A DNA stretch of 64,000 nt from Alphaproteobacteria bacterium. Lineage in GTDB: Bacteria; Pseudomonadota; Alphaproteobacteria; UBA9655. Below the pieces are notes generated by a model, which worked only from the letters and a program-made list of their open reading frames with translations, had not been told where the DNA came from and made no database searches. The stretch lies in the NCBI GenBank assembly GCA_017992885.1, contig JAGONT010000005.1, forward strand, positions 1 through 64,000. Direction: 5' to 3'. Position numbers and translations under genes: made by a program. Below are positions 1 to 8,064 of the stretch, piece after piece (the first letter of the stretch is position 1; the number at the start of each line of letters is the position of its first letter).

Positions 1-39
1 CCTGCTTTCTTGGTTATCCGAAATAAAATAGGTTGGAGA

Positions 40-122
40 TTATGCGAAGTAAATGAGGTCTAAATCCTTTTTTTGTGAAGGATAGAACTCCTTACTTCGC
101 ATAATTACTTTCTTCGCATAAC
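40..122. repeat. Perfect 13-bp inverted repeat plus a third partial copy
   Basis: TTATGCGAAGTAA at 40-52 is matched by its exact reverse complement TTACTTCGCATAA at 92-104. A third, partial copy (TTCTTCGCATAA) lies at 110-121. The unit TTCGCATAA resembles a XerC-type half-site, or it could be a transposon end. No partner XerD arm is visible, so the role is unknown. Confidence 0.5.
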
Positions 123-154
123 AAGGTGGGGGGATTCTTCAAAAATCTGGCCTT

Positions 155-322
155 ATGGACGCTTTTTTAATCACACCAGGTGATGATCTGCAAGACCACG
201 AAAACTTTGAAAAAGCAGCCCGTTTGTTAGGATTTCTAAACTCATGTCTTGAAAATAATAGCTTTGATGAGGATAATTTAGAGGACTGGTACGTCATCGG
301 AGAGAGGTTACTACGATATTAA
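155..322 (+). CDS. Small acidic hypothetical protein (55 aa)
   Basis: An ATG at 155 opens a 55-codon frame ending in TAA at 320-322. The product is acidic, with many Asp and Glu, and ends in a Trp-Tyr segment followed by ERLLRY. The composition looks protein-like rather than random. There is no clear Shine-Dalgarno sequence in front, and the frame could be the tail of a longer, decayed gene. No family is recognised. Confidence 0.3.
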   Translation: MDAFLITPGDDLQDHENFEKAARLLGFLNSCLENNSFDEDNLEDWYVIGERLLRY

Positions 323-667
323 GAGATACCCAGAAGAATGATAAAAGTGGGCGATAAATAGCTCAGCCTTTGAATTTATTCTGAGGTAAATTTATTTTTT
401 CTTTGCTAAGAAAAGTTTAAGTTGCCCTGGGTTAAGCAGAACATTGTCTAATTCCGATAGGAGATTCAAAAATTAACAATAGCCCTAGAAACCTTCAAGA
501 GAAATTCGATAACCTGACTATCTGGTTGACTCAGGACTTACTCAAGAGTAATATAATTTGATGAACAAGATATGGTAAATAGATTATATAAAAATTCTTT
601 GAGCATAGGTATTTTTTCACCATTTGTAGTTTAGCTTTAATTTTGACCCTGATATTTTTGTAAAAGA
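323..667. other. 345-bp AT-rich stretch without a recognisable gene
   Basis: Stops occur in all frames and no tRNA-like cloverleaf is seen. The end of the stretch must hold the old promoter of the decayed recombinase at 668. Nothing else can be supported. Confidence 0.4.
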
Positions 668-1851
668 TTGAGGACAGAATATGCAATTAAAAAAACAAAT
701 AAATATAAACTTACTAAGCGAATTGTTGAAAATGTTGAGCCAGATGAATCTAAACGAATCGTTTTATGGGACGCTGAAATTACAGGATTTTGCGTAAGAA
801 TTTATCCTTCTGGTAAAAAAACGTATTTTTTTCAATATCGCAACAAGGATCGGAAAAGCCATATAATAAAAATAGGAGTCCATGGAAATATAACCACAAA
901 ATTTGCTCGTGAAAAAGCACTAAAAATTTCCCTAAGTATTAGCTTAGGAGAAGATTCATCTCTCAATCCTCCTCAAGAAGACAATCATACAATATTGAAC
1001 CTTGCAGAAGAATATTTAAAACATCATGTGAAAATTAAAAAAGTACAAAAAGGATATAGGGAAGATAAGGCTGTATTGAATGAAGTTGTTCTAAAGAAAT
1101 ATGGTTCCGTAAAGGTTAAAAGCATTTCAACCTTTGATTTGCAAAAGCTCCACTCTGAGTTGGAGAAGACACCTTATAAAGCCAATAGAGTGCGTGCTCT
1201 TTTAAGTAAGATGTTTAGCTTAGCCATACAATGGGGGTGGCGTTCAGATAATCCTATTAATGGTGTAGAAAAATACAATGAATATGAACGGCCTCGTTGG
1301 TTGAATGATGAGGAATTACAAAGACTATGGACTATATTGGATGCGCACTATAATCAAAGCGAGGCAAATGCCATTCGTCTTCTTCTTTTAACAGGTTCAA
1401 GACGTGATGAAGTTTTGCAAGCAACGTGGAATCAATTTGATTTAGAAAAGGAAGTATGGGCAAAACCTGCTCATACAACAAAGCAAAAAAGGATGGAACA
1501 CCTATCTCTTTCTATTCAGACAATTGAGATTCTTAAAAACATGAAAGCTCAATCAGATTCAAGTTTTTTATTCCCTAGTAAAATTACAGGTGAATCTCTT
1601 CAAGGTATAAAAAAAGCTTGGAATACAATTAAAACGAGAGCTAACCTTGCAGATGTTCATCTTCGTGATTTGCGCTACACCCGTCTTTCTCATTTGGTTT
1701 CAAGTGGATTAACTTGAATATCATAGAAAGCTCTTAGTATACACTCAAGCCTCAACAACGTAGAGGTATGCTCATTTGCTGATGTGCGTTTAAGGTAGGC
1801 ACAACAGGTTTTGGTAATAAAGTTGAAAAACAATCCTCTAAAAAGGACTAA
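668..1851 (+). pseudogene. Decayed tyrosine recombinase (phage-type integrase)
   Basis: The open part (668-1717, TTG start) has an N-terminal arm-binding/DUF4102-like region, a core-binding domain and the catalytic domain up to the R-D-L-R-Y-T box. The box II histidine is Arg here. An in-frame TGA ends it before the catalytic His and Tyr. Homology to the intact paralogue at 3401-4567 continues after a frame change: codons for YTQASTT, a TAG at 1761-1763, then RYAHL. It then continues in another frame, with a further TAG, to a stop at 1849-1851 that matches the paralogue's C-terminus. With one frameshift, several nonsense codons and a lost catalytic histidine, it cannot be active. Confidence 0.9.
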
Positions 1852-2047
1852 GGAATTGGAAAATATATATTTTTTATCATTATGTATTTTGTAATAATTT
1901 CAAAACTTAAAATTTTCTGTAAATTTTTCTTGCTCTTTAAGAAAAAATATTTAAACTGAACTTGTTCTCTTATTGGAAGAGAGCGTGGAACAAAGGCGCA
2001 GCAAACGCCTCTGCCCCACTGATCACTGCAACTGAATCGGAGTTACA

Positions 2048-2239
2048 ATGACTGACGAAACCTTAGCTCAAATTGAGCACATATCTCAACTGGTAATTTT
2101 TCAAATTAAAAATGCGAATAAGCTGATTGGAAAGGCTTGGTACGAACTCGAGCTGGCTCGATCAGATCTGAGAGACCTTATAGACATTCATGAAAAATGG
2201 GAAGAAGAGAAGGGGCTCAATCAAGAGTTACAAAAGTAA
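2048..2239 (+). CDS. Small helical hypothetical protein (63 aa)
   Basis: The ATG at 2048 follows CGGAG at a good distance. The 63-residue product is charged and heptad-like throughout, with no signal peptide or membrane segment, and is probably a helical hairpin. It lies between the decayed and the intact recombinase and is followed by a hairpin terminator at 2382-2409, so it forms its own transcription unit inside the element. No family is recognised; a cargo or regulatory role is only a guess. Confidence 0.5.
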   Translation: MTDETLAQIEHISQLVIFQIKNANKLIGKAWYELELARSDLRDLIDIHEKWEEEKGLNQELQK

Positions 2240-2381
2240 GGAGTGATACCCACTCTCTTCATCCATACAATTTTAAAATCTTCGAAGTTTGTAATTTGTA
2301 TGAGCCAAATCCATAAGATTTTGAAAGTAGAATTGAAGAAGAGCATTAAGAGGATGGTATATTAAATGGTACAAAAACAAT

Positions 2382-2416
2382 GAAAGGGTTGCAAAGTTGT
2401 GACCCTTTCGCTGCCT
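2382..2416 (+). terminator. Intrinsic terminator
   Basis: GAAAGGGT (2382-2389) pairs perfectly with ACCCTTTC (2402-2409), with a 12-nt loop, and is followed within six bases by seven T residues. It would end transcription from the small gene at 2048. Confidence 0.7.
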
Positions 2417-2466
2417 TTTTTTACAATCCTCGGTTTTAATCAGGATTAAACTGAGTTATAGTTTTT

Positions 2467-3426
2467 TTAAGAAAGGAGTTTTTTAATTTCCTCTTTTGAG
2501 AGCTCAGTGGCTCCAGCTACAGTTTCTATATCAATCCCTTTCAAAAGCAAGGCTTTTGCTATTTCTATTCTTTCTTTTTGACGTCCTTCTTGACGTCCCT
2601 TCTCGAGCCCTTCTTCGAGTGCTTGTATGCGTGCCTGTGCACTCACTTTTTTCAAAAGTTCAGGTTTTAAATATTCTAAAATTGTCGACATAACTTTCTC
2701 CTCATTGACAAATTCTAACTTTTTTACGGCCTTGATAAAATCCCCTTGATGGGGGGTATTCCCTAAACCAGCTATATATGTAATTAGAGTATAATTATAG
2801 CTTTCTTCGCCTTGTTTTTCAAGCTCTTTCAATACTTCAAAAATACTTTCAAAAAAGGGCAAAATATCTGAGTCATGAATGTGCTTCAAGGTCAACGCCA
2901 TGGTTCCGAACCATAGATACTTTTTGAGTTCTTCGTCAGAAACCTTTGTAAGATCAATAAGATGATAAGGAGACGTAAGAGTTTCTTGCACTAGCTCTCT
3001 TTCTTCTGCTGGAAAAAGGTCAAAGAGATCCATAGAATGAATGTAAGGCTTTTTACCTGTGTAAAGAATGATGGGATACACAAAGGGTAGCTTGTTAGTT
3101 TTTTTAGTTTTCAAATGATTATCCATGATTGAAATCATGTATTTGAGCATTCGAAAGGGAAGAAGAGGATCAGATTTTGAAGCATGCTCAAATAAAATAT
3201 AGAGAAATCCAGATTTTCCATTAAACTTTACAGCATAAAGAAGATCAGCAATTTGAAGCTTTAAATTATCATCAATAAAACTCTCTTTTTGAAGTTTAAT
3301 AGAAGAAAAATCGATGGCGCTTTTAATTTGTTCCGGTAAGTTTGTTTGAAAGAATTCCTCAGCAACTTTAGGGTTTGCCATGATCGACCGGGTAAAACGA
3401 TCATGAGGAGATAATTTTTTTGTCAT
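2467..3426 (-). CDS. Rpn-family recombination-promoting nuclease/putative transposase
   Basis: The 319-residue product (from the favoured ATG at 3426) starts with the hallmark HDRFTRSIMANPKVAEEFF and continues with an IADLLY motif and a strand motif LYILFEHASK, as in the PD-(D/E)XK Rpn (PF04754) proteins. The C-terminus has an E/Q/R-rich helix and a short helical tail with LLKGIDIETVAGATELS, common in this family. The frame is open to 3447, but the ATG at 3426 lies after GGAAAAG. The gene overlaps the end of the upstream recombinase by about 25 bp, so the two are probably co-translated. The family is linked to RecA-independent DNA transfer; it is not a classical transposase. Confidence 0.85.
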   Translation of the reverse strand: MTKKLSPHDRFTRSIMANPKVAEEFFQTNLPEQIKSAIDFSSIKLQKESFIDDNLKLQIADLLYAVKFNGKSGFLYILFEHASKSDPLLPFRMLKYMISIMDNHLKTKKTNKLPFVYPIILYTGKKPYIHSMDLFDLFPAEERELVQETLTSPYHLIDLTKVSDEELKKYLWFGTMALTLKHIHDSDILPFFESIFEVLKELEKQGEESYNYTLITYIAGLGNTPHQGDFIKAVKKLEFVNEEKVMSTILEYLKPELLKKVSAQARIQALEEGLEKGRQEGRQKERIEIAKALLLKGIDIETVAGATELSKEEIKKLLS

Positions 3427-4567
3427 CTTTTCCGACCTTACTTCCAAATAATTCTGCTGCTTGCCTTAAAGATTCATCAGCTAAGTGAGCGTACCTCTGA
3501 GTTGTGGAGGTTTGTGTGTGCCCCAAAAGCTTTCCTACGATGCTTAAACTTAGTCCACTCGAAACGAGATGAGAAGCATGTGTATGTCGTAGGTCATGAA
3601 CTCTTACCCCCTCAAGATTAGCTTCTTTCAAGACTTTTGTCCAAAAAGTCTTAATTTCTTTAATAGGCTCACCTTTAATACGCCCAGGGAAAAGATAAGG
3701 AGAATTTTGGGTGTTTAGCTGTTTCAAGATCTGTAAGATATTTATTGCCTTTACAGACAAAGGAAGGTGTTCCTTCTTTTTTTGTTTGGTTAAGTGAGAA
3801 GGTTTCGTCCAAACTCCTTTTTCAAGATCAAACTGGTCCCAAGTTGCTTGTAAGACTTCTCCTTTGCGAGCTCCAGTTAGCAGAAGAAATTTAAAAATAT
3901 ACGCTGTTAAACGGAAAGGGTAACGATCCAACACAGCCCAAAAGCGATCGAGCTCCTCTTCATTGAGCCATCGATCGCGCTTTTCTTCTTGATACTTTTC
4001 TATACCCAATATGGGGTTATTCTCTCTCCATTCCCAACAGACAGCTAAAGAGAACATTTTAGAAAGAAGCGCTAAGGCACGATTAGCTTGATAGGGAGTT
4101 CTTTGAAGATTTTTGTGAAGTGTCTCAATATCACGTCGAGCTATATGGGCGACCTTTACTCGTCCTAAAGCAGGAAGAATGATATTTTGAAGCAGTTTTT
4201 GATCTTCCTTTAAGCTTCTGGGTCTTTTTTTGTAGCCATGCCGTTCAATGTAGTTTTTAGCAAGATCTTCCATTGAAGAAAGATTCCTCGTTTGTTTTTT
4301 CTGTTCCGCAGGATCCTCTCCACTTACGATCTGGCCTAATCTTTTCTTAGCCAAATCCCGAGCTTCTTCAGTTGTGATTTGGCCATGGACCCCAACTTTA
4401 TAGCGCTTCAACACTCTGTGCTGGTTACGATATTGGATGCAATATGTCTGGCGTCCGCTTGGGAGAATCACAACCCCAAATCCCTTGAGTTCTGAGTCCC
4501 AGTATTTTAGAGTCTTGCTTGAGTCAGGTTTTATATTTTCTACAAATCGCTTTGTTATCTTGGGCAT
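3401..4567 (-). CDS. Intact tyrosine recombinase (integrase)
   Basis: The 388-aa product has an N-terminal DUF4102-like arm-binding region (about 1-75), a SAM-like core-binding domain (about 95-185) and the catalytic domain. All catalytic positions are visible: R234 (TGARKGE), K261, H324-x-x-R327 (VHDLRHTH), H350 (LGH) and Y359 (TQRYAHL). It should catalyse site-specific integration or excision. The gene reads away from the tRNA-Tyr fragment at 4764-4821, the usual layout for an integrase beside its attachment site. A promoter lies at 4595-4623 and GGAG precedes the ATG. It is clearly paralogous to the decayed copy at 668-1851. Confidence 0.92.
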   Translation of the reverse strand: MPKITKRFVENIKPDSSKTLKYWDSELKGFGVVILPSGRQTYCIQYRNQHRVLKRYKVGVHGQITTEEARDLAKKRLGQIVSGEDPAEQKKQTRNLSSMEDLAKNYIERHGYKKRPRSLKEDQKLLQNIILPALGRVKVAHIARRDIETLHKNLQRTPYQANRALALLSKMFSLAVCWEWRENNPILGIEKYQEEKRDRWLNEEELDRFWAVLDRYPFRLTAYIFKFLLLTGARKGEVLQATWDQFDLEKGVWTKPSHLTKQKKKEHLPLSVKAINILQILKQLNTQNSPYLFPGRIKGEPIKEIKTFWTKVLKEANLEGVRVHDLRHTHASHLVSSGLSLSIVGKLLGHTQTSTTQRYAHLADESLRQAAELFGSKVGKDDKKIISS

Positions 4568-4594
4568 GATGTCTCCAACATTGTTTATATATTT

Positions 4595-4623
4595 TTTATA
4601 TCATGCTCCGGAAAAATTGTCAT
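4595..4623 (-). promoter_or_regulatory. Sigma70-type promoter of the integrase
   Basis: On the minus strand, ATGACA (one mismatch to TTGACA) is followed by exactly 17 bases and TATAAA. This lies about 30 bp in front of the integrase ATG. A second ATGACAAT just upstream forms a short direct repeat that could be a regulator site. Confidence 0.6.
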
Positions 4624-4763
4624 TATATTGTCATCAATATAGCGAGAAACACCCTAATTTTTTGAGAACCAGGTAGAACGAGATAGAAGTGGAAAAACAA
4701 GAAAAATAAAGTCAAAATAAAGAAAAACAAGCAAAAGAAAAGAATTTTTCTTAATAGCATTCA

Positions 4764-4821
4764 CAGACTGTAAATCTGCCGACGTACGTCTACGCAGGTT
4801 CGAATCCTGCTCCCTCCACCA
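4764..4821 (+). tRNA. tRNA-Tyr 3' fragment (attachment-site scar)
   Basis: The fragment shows an anticodon arm with GTA (CAGACTGTAAATCTG), a variable arm, a complete T-arm around GGTTCGAATCC, the 3' acceptor strand CTCCCTC and CACCA. The 5' acceptor strand and D-arm are absent: the preceding sequence is A/T-rich and cannot pair. It is therefore not a working tRNA but the duplicated 3' end left by integration into tRNA-Tyr. Confidence 0.85.
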
Positions 4822-4947
4822 GGCTCTTTCCTTCAGTATTTCTGACTGTGGTGCTCTTACGGAAGAGCTCAACCAACTTTTTACGAATATTAGACCTTTT
4901 GTATATGTTTTGGACTCTTTCGCTATTTGAGAAAGAATTTTGTAAAT

Positions 4948-6153
4948 TCACAGCTTAAGTTTAGGGAGAGTAAAGAGAAACTGAGAGCCATTATTTAAAG
5001 AAGATTTTACCCATAATCTTCCTCCATGGGCTTCTATAATCTTCTTAGATAGGGAAAGGCCCATTCCCGTTCCTTCATATTTAGAAGGAGGATTAAGGCG
5101 TACAAATAATTCAAAAATTTTTTTATGATATTTTGCATCAATGCCAATTCCATTGTCTTCGATCGTAAAGATATATCTATTTTTCTGTTCTTTAACCGTA
5201 ACATATATAATTGGTATGTCGCTTTCATTAAATTTTAAGGCGTTGCTAATCAGGTTTTGAAAGACGTGAGTAATGAGTGTTATATCTCCATAGACTGTTG
5301 GTAATTTATCTGAATAAATGAAAGCATTTTTATCTTTTATTTTCTTCCATAAAATCATTTTTACTGAATTCAGGGTATGTTCAAGAGAAAATAAACTTTT
5401 ATTGAGTTTGGAAGTTCCAAATTGGGAGTAGGATAATATTCCATTCACAAGAATACTCATATGTTTAACGCTTTTTGAGAGAATGTCTAAATATTTTTTA
5501 GCTTCTGGATTTATGTCTTTATTAAATTTTTCTTGGAGAATATGGTTATAATTAGCAATTGTGCGTAAAGGTTCATTTAGATCATGCGCACATATATGAG
5601 CAAACTTTTCCAATTCAATATTTGATTTATTAAGAGCTTTGATCATTCCCAGCATTTTTTTTTCCAAAATTTTACGCTTTGTAATATGTTCTACGAATAA
5701 AATAATACCGCCAATATTGTTTTCATTTTTATACCAAGGAAGTATTTCCCATCTAAGCCACTCTATACTTCCATCGCTTCGTTTAAAGCTATCTTCTTCA
5801 CATTTCAAATGCTCTCCATTCAGGCATCTTTCATGAATTTTTTTCCATTTCAAAGGAATATCATTGACAACTTCATAATGGTTTTTCCCAATGACATCTT
5901 TAATTTGAGCATTTGTTTCTTCAGCCCATCGATCGCTTGTAATAATGTAATTAAGATTTTTGTCAAAAATAGCAATAGCTGCAGGAATTCTCTTAATAAA
6001 AATTTTTAAGACGTTCTCTTCTTCTTCATTAATAATAAGAGTATTGTTTGAAAGGTTCTGAGAAGAAAAAAGCTCAGAAATCGAAAGAGGGTTCGAGGGA
6101 TTACTGACATAACTCCTAGGTATTTCCATTGGAGAATGCTTGCTTTTTTTCAT
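4948..6153 (-). CDS. Soluble PAS-domain sensor histidine kinase
   Basis: The 401-aa protein has no membrane segment. A disordered N-terminus is followed by a PAS domain (about 50-160), a HisKA dimerisation helix with the phospho-acceptor H190 in AHDLNEPLR, and an HATPase_c domain with N-box (NLISNALKF), G1 (DNGIGIDA) and G2 (GTGMGLSLSKK). The HDLxEPLR H-box type is known from phytochrome-like kinases that pair with Rcp1-like receivers. A gene with such a receiver (6486-7283) lies divergently 330 bp away, so the two probably form a phosphorelay. The signal sensed is unknown. Confidence 0.9.
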   Translation of the reverse strand: MKKSKHSPMEIPRSYVSNPSNPLSISELFSSQNLSNNTLIINEEEENVLKIFIKRIPAAIAIFDKNLNYIITSDRWAEETNAQIKDVIGKNHYEVVNDIPLKWKKIHERCLNGEHLKCEEDSFKRSDGSIEWLRWEILPWYKNENNIGGIILFVEHITKRKILEKKMLGMIKALNKSNIELEKFAHICAHDLNEPLRTIANYNHILQEKFNKDINPEAKKYLDILSKSVKHMSILVNGILSYSQFGTSKLNKSLFSLEHTLNSVKMILWKKIKDKNAFIYSDKLPTVYGDITLITHVFQNLISNALKFNESDIPIIYVTVKEQKNRYIFTIEDNGIGIDAKYHKKIFELFVRLNPPSKYEGTGMGLSLSKKIIEAHGGRLWVKSSLNNGSQFLFTLPKLKL

Positions 6154-6485
6154 TAAACCAACTTTCTTTTCTAAAAATATTCATACATTTAAGCTATGTC
6201 TTCTTGCTTAAACAAGAATTGTTTCTTGTATTATACACACTATCATGGTGTTATCTTTTGTAAGATGAAGAGTTTAAAAAAAACTTTTTTATAAACTTTT
6301 TAAAAGAGGGGGTTTTGTAGTATTCCATTAAACAGTAGCAGGGGGCTACTATAGGGAGAGATGAACTAAAAGATCAATCATGAATATTGATCACCCCCAC
6401 TAAATTTGAAGAAATGAGAGTATCATTGTAAAAATTAAAGGGGATTTTTTAATGGTTTAAATAAGTTTTTTCAAGGGGGCATACG
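6154..6485. other. Divergent regulatory region between kinase and HTH-REC gene
   Basis: This 332-bp gap must hold both promoters. A small hairpin AGTAGC/GCTACT lies at 6334-6350. An AAGGGGG stretch lies just in front of the ATG at 6486. No clear operator is recognised. Confidence 0.4.
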
Positions 6486-7283
6486 ATGCAGATAGATAGA
6501 AAAGCAAAGGATAGTTTTGTTAAAATAGAAGACAAGAGGGAAGTTCGTGCAGTGGAATATTCAACCAATGATCACTGCCTTACCATAGATGAGTATGTAG
6601 GTCAAAAACTTCGGGATTTTAGAGAAAGAGTTGGCTTGACTCTTTTAGAGTGTGCGGAAAAAGTAGGCGTTTCTCATCAGCAAATTCATAAGTATGAGTT
6701 GGGTCAAACTAAAATTTCTACAAGTATGCTTTATAAGTTTTGTAAAGTTTTTTCGATAACGCCTAATTGTTTTTTTGAGGGATACCCCCTTTATGAAAAA
6801 GAAAGTCTTCACTCAGAAGATGAAGATATCACCTGTTACCCTAATCTGGATAAAATTAATGTTGTCCTTGTCGAGGATAACGCAGAAGATCAATTTCTTA
6901 TTCGAAAAGTTTTTGAAGAACATGATTTAAAAATAAATTTATATTGTATTCATGACGGAGAAGAATTTTTAAATATAATAAAAACCAAAGGAAATATAAG
7001 TAAAATTCCTCTTCCAGATTTAATTTTTCTTGATATTAATATGCCAAAGATTGATGGCCTTGCCCTTTTAAGGTCGATAAAACAGAATAAAGAGATGAAG
7101 CATATTCCTGTGATTGTTTTAACAGGAAGTATCAGCATAAAAGATGTCATGAATTCATACACACACTTTGCAAGTGGTTATATTCGTAAGTCTTTTGAAT
7201 ATGAAACACTCAAAAAAAATATTCATTTAGCTATTAATTATTGGACTGAGGCGGTTATCCTTCCATATAATGCTTGGAATTAA
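6486..7283 (+). CDS. XRE-type HTH fused to a response-regulator receiver
   Basis: The 265-aa protein has an N-terminal XRE/Cro-type helix-turn-helix (about 35-98, with LLECAEKVGVSHQQIHKYE). It is followed by an Rcp-like receiver (about 124-252) with acidic E130/D131, phospho-acceptor D183 in FLDINMP, T213 and K235. The order is reversed from classical regulators, in which the receiver precedes the output domain, and XRE outputs are uncommon. The kinases at 4948 and 8065 have the H-box type expected for such a receiver. The gene follows AAGGGGG. It probably controls genes in response to those kinases; its targets are not visible. Confidence 0.88.
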   Translation: MQIDRKAKDSFVKIEDKREVRAVEYSTNDHCLTIDEYVGQKLRDFRERVGLTLLECAEKVGVSHQQIHKYELGQTKISTSMLYKFCKVFSITPNCFFEGYPLYEKESLHSEDEDITCYPNLDKINVVLVEDNAEDQFLIRKVFEEHDLKINLYCIHDGEEFLNIIKTKGNISKIPLPDLIFLDINMPKIDGLALLRSIKQNKEMKHIPVIVLTGSISIKDVMNSYTHFASGYIRKSFEYETLKKNIHLAINYWTEAVILPYNAWN

Positions 7284-7581
7284 CTCCTTAAGTTCTTGCC
7301 TCTAAACTCTTTTAAGAACAACTTAATGACAATCAGTTGAACCTCGTCGTCATTGAGTCTCTTTTCTCTCTGATTGTCTGCCTGCTTTAAGATTCAAGAA
7401 AAACAGTGTCGTTTAAAAGTTAAATAAAATATTTTATTTAAACTCTAATTTTTTTTAAAAATTATTAATTGTTTTTTAAATTTTCATTAATTTTAAACTT
7501 TTATTTTTAAGTCTCAAGTCGTACGGTTTGGTATGGCCTTCTTATTTAAAGAGAGGGCTTATAAAAAAAATGGAGGATATT

Positions 7582-7731
7582 ATGGATAGAGCAAAAATAA
7601 ATGAAAAAAAAATAAAAAAAAATAAAAATGTATCAAATTTCCACAAAAATGATAGCGAGAAAAAAAAGCATGAAGCTTATGACTTACTAGGTAAATACAT
7701 TACGTTGTTCTTTTTAACGAGAGAGTTATAA
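7582..7731 (+). CDS. Small lysine-rich hypothetical protein (49 aa)
   Basis: The ATG at 7582 follows GGAGG at an ideal spacing and is preferred over the in-frame GTG at 7528. The product begins MDRAKINEKK, is lysine-rich, and ends in a short helical segment DLLGKYITLFF. The next gene also begins M-L-D-R-A, so the two may be distant paralogues in one operon. No known family. Confidence 0.5.
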   Translation: MDRAKINEKKIKKNKNVSNFHKNDSEKKKHEAYDLLGKYITLFFLTREL

Positions 7732-7771
7732 AAGCCGTTCAAAATTGTCCAAGAGATAAAAGGAGGCAGCC

Positions 7772-7981
7772 ATGTTAGATAGAGCATTGGAAAATAAAAA
7801 AAAAGAAAAGGGAATTCAAATTTTAAAAATATTTCAAAAAGTAAAAGAGTCTTTGGAGAGAGAAAAACACAAAAAACAAGTTCCTTGTGATCTTATTCGT
7901 TCGGGTGATCCTTGTGCTCCAGCTCATTCGGATAACGCTCAGAAAGCAAAGTCGCTGATTATAAAGAAAAAGATTAAGTAG
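7772..7981 (+). CDS. Small basic hypothetical protein (69 aa)
   Basis: A very strong Shine-Dalgarno sequence (AAAGGAGG) precedes the ATG at 7772. The 69-aa product has a charged helical N-terminal half and a C-terminal part with VPCDLIRSGDPCAPAHS, containing two cysteines and a histidine, then a basic tail. It lies 40 bp after the similar small gene at 7582 and ends 30 bp before a strong hairpin. Position between a receiver gene and a histidine kinase hints at a part in the same signalling system, but the function is unknown. Confidence 0.6.
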   Translation: MLDRALENKKKEKGIQILKIFQKVKESLEREKHKKQVPCDLIRSGDPCAPAHSDNAQKAKSLIIKKKIK

Positions 7982-8010
7982 TAGTGCAGTTATAGCATTG
8001 CAATGAATAT

Positions 8011-8035
8011 CTCGCCGCTAGAGGCGAGGTATTTT
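8011..8035 (+). terminator. Hairpin terminator after the small-protein pair
   Basis: CTCGCC (8011-8016) pairs with GGCGAG (8023-8028), extended by wobble pairs, and is followed by an A/T-rich run (GTATTTTA). It could serve the converging genes from both sides. Confidence 0.55.
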
Positions 8036-8064
8036 ACATATAATCCGTTGCGTGGTTAAAAACA

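Larger units (their letters stand above)
1..4821. mobile_element. Remnant of an integrative element at a tRNA-Tyr gene (left end outside window)
   Basis: The right boundary is suggested by a 3' tRNA-Tyr fragment (4764-4821) that lacks its 5' half. A tyrosine recombinase whose promoter faces this fragment lies just inside it, and a decayed second recombinase and an Rpn nuclease lie further in. Elements that insert in tRNA genes usually rebuild the tRNA at one end and leave a 3' copy at the other. Because the fragment reads on the plus strand, the rebuilt tRNA should lie to the left, beyond base 1. The extent is inferred; only the right end is visible. Confidence 0.45.

Noticed and set aside
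92-122. A chromosomal dif site
   Set aside because: TTCGCATAA resembles a XerC arm, but the expected inverted XerD arm after a 6-bp spacer is absent; the copies are in direct orientation.
4700-4821. A complete tRNA-Tyr gene
   Set aside because: The 5' acceptor strand and D-arm cannot be found before 4764; the sequence there is A/T-rich and does not pair with CTCCCTC.
4654-4872. Minus-strand 72-codon frame containing WWREQDSNLRRRTSADLQSV
   Set aside because: This is the well-known false protein produced by translating the antisense of a tRNA gene; it reads through the tRNA-Tyr fragment.
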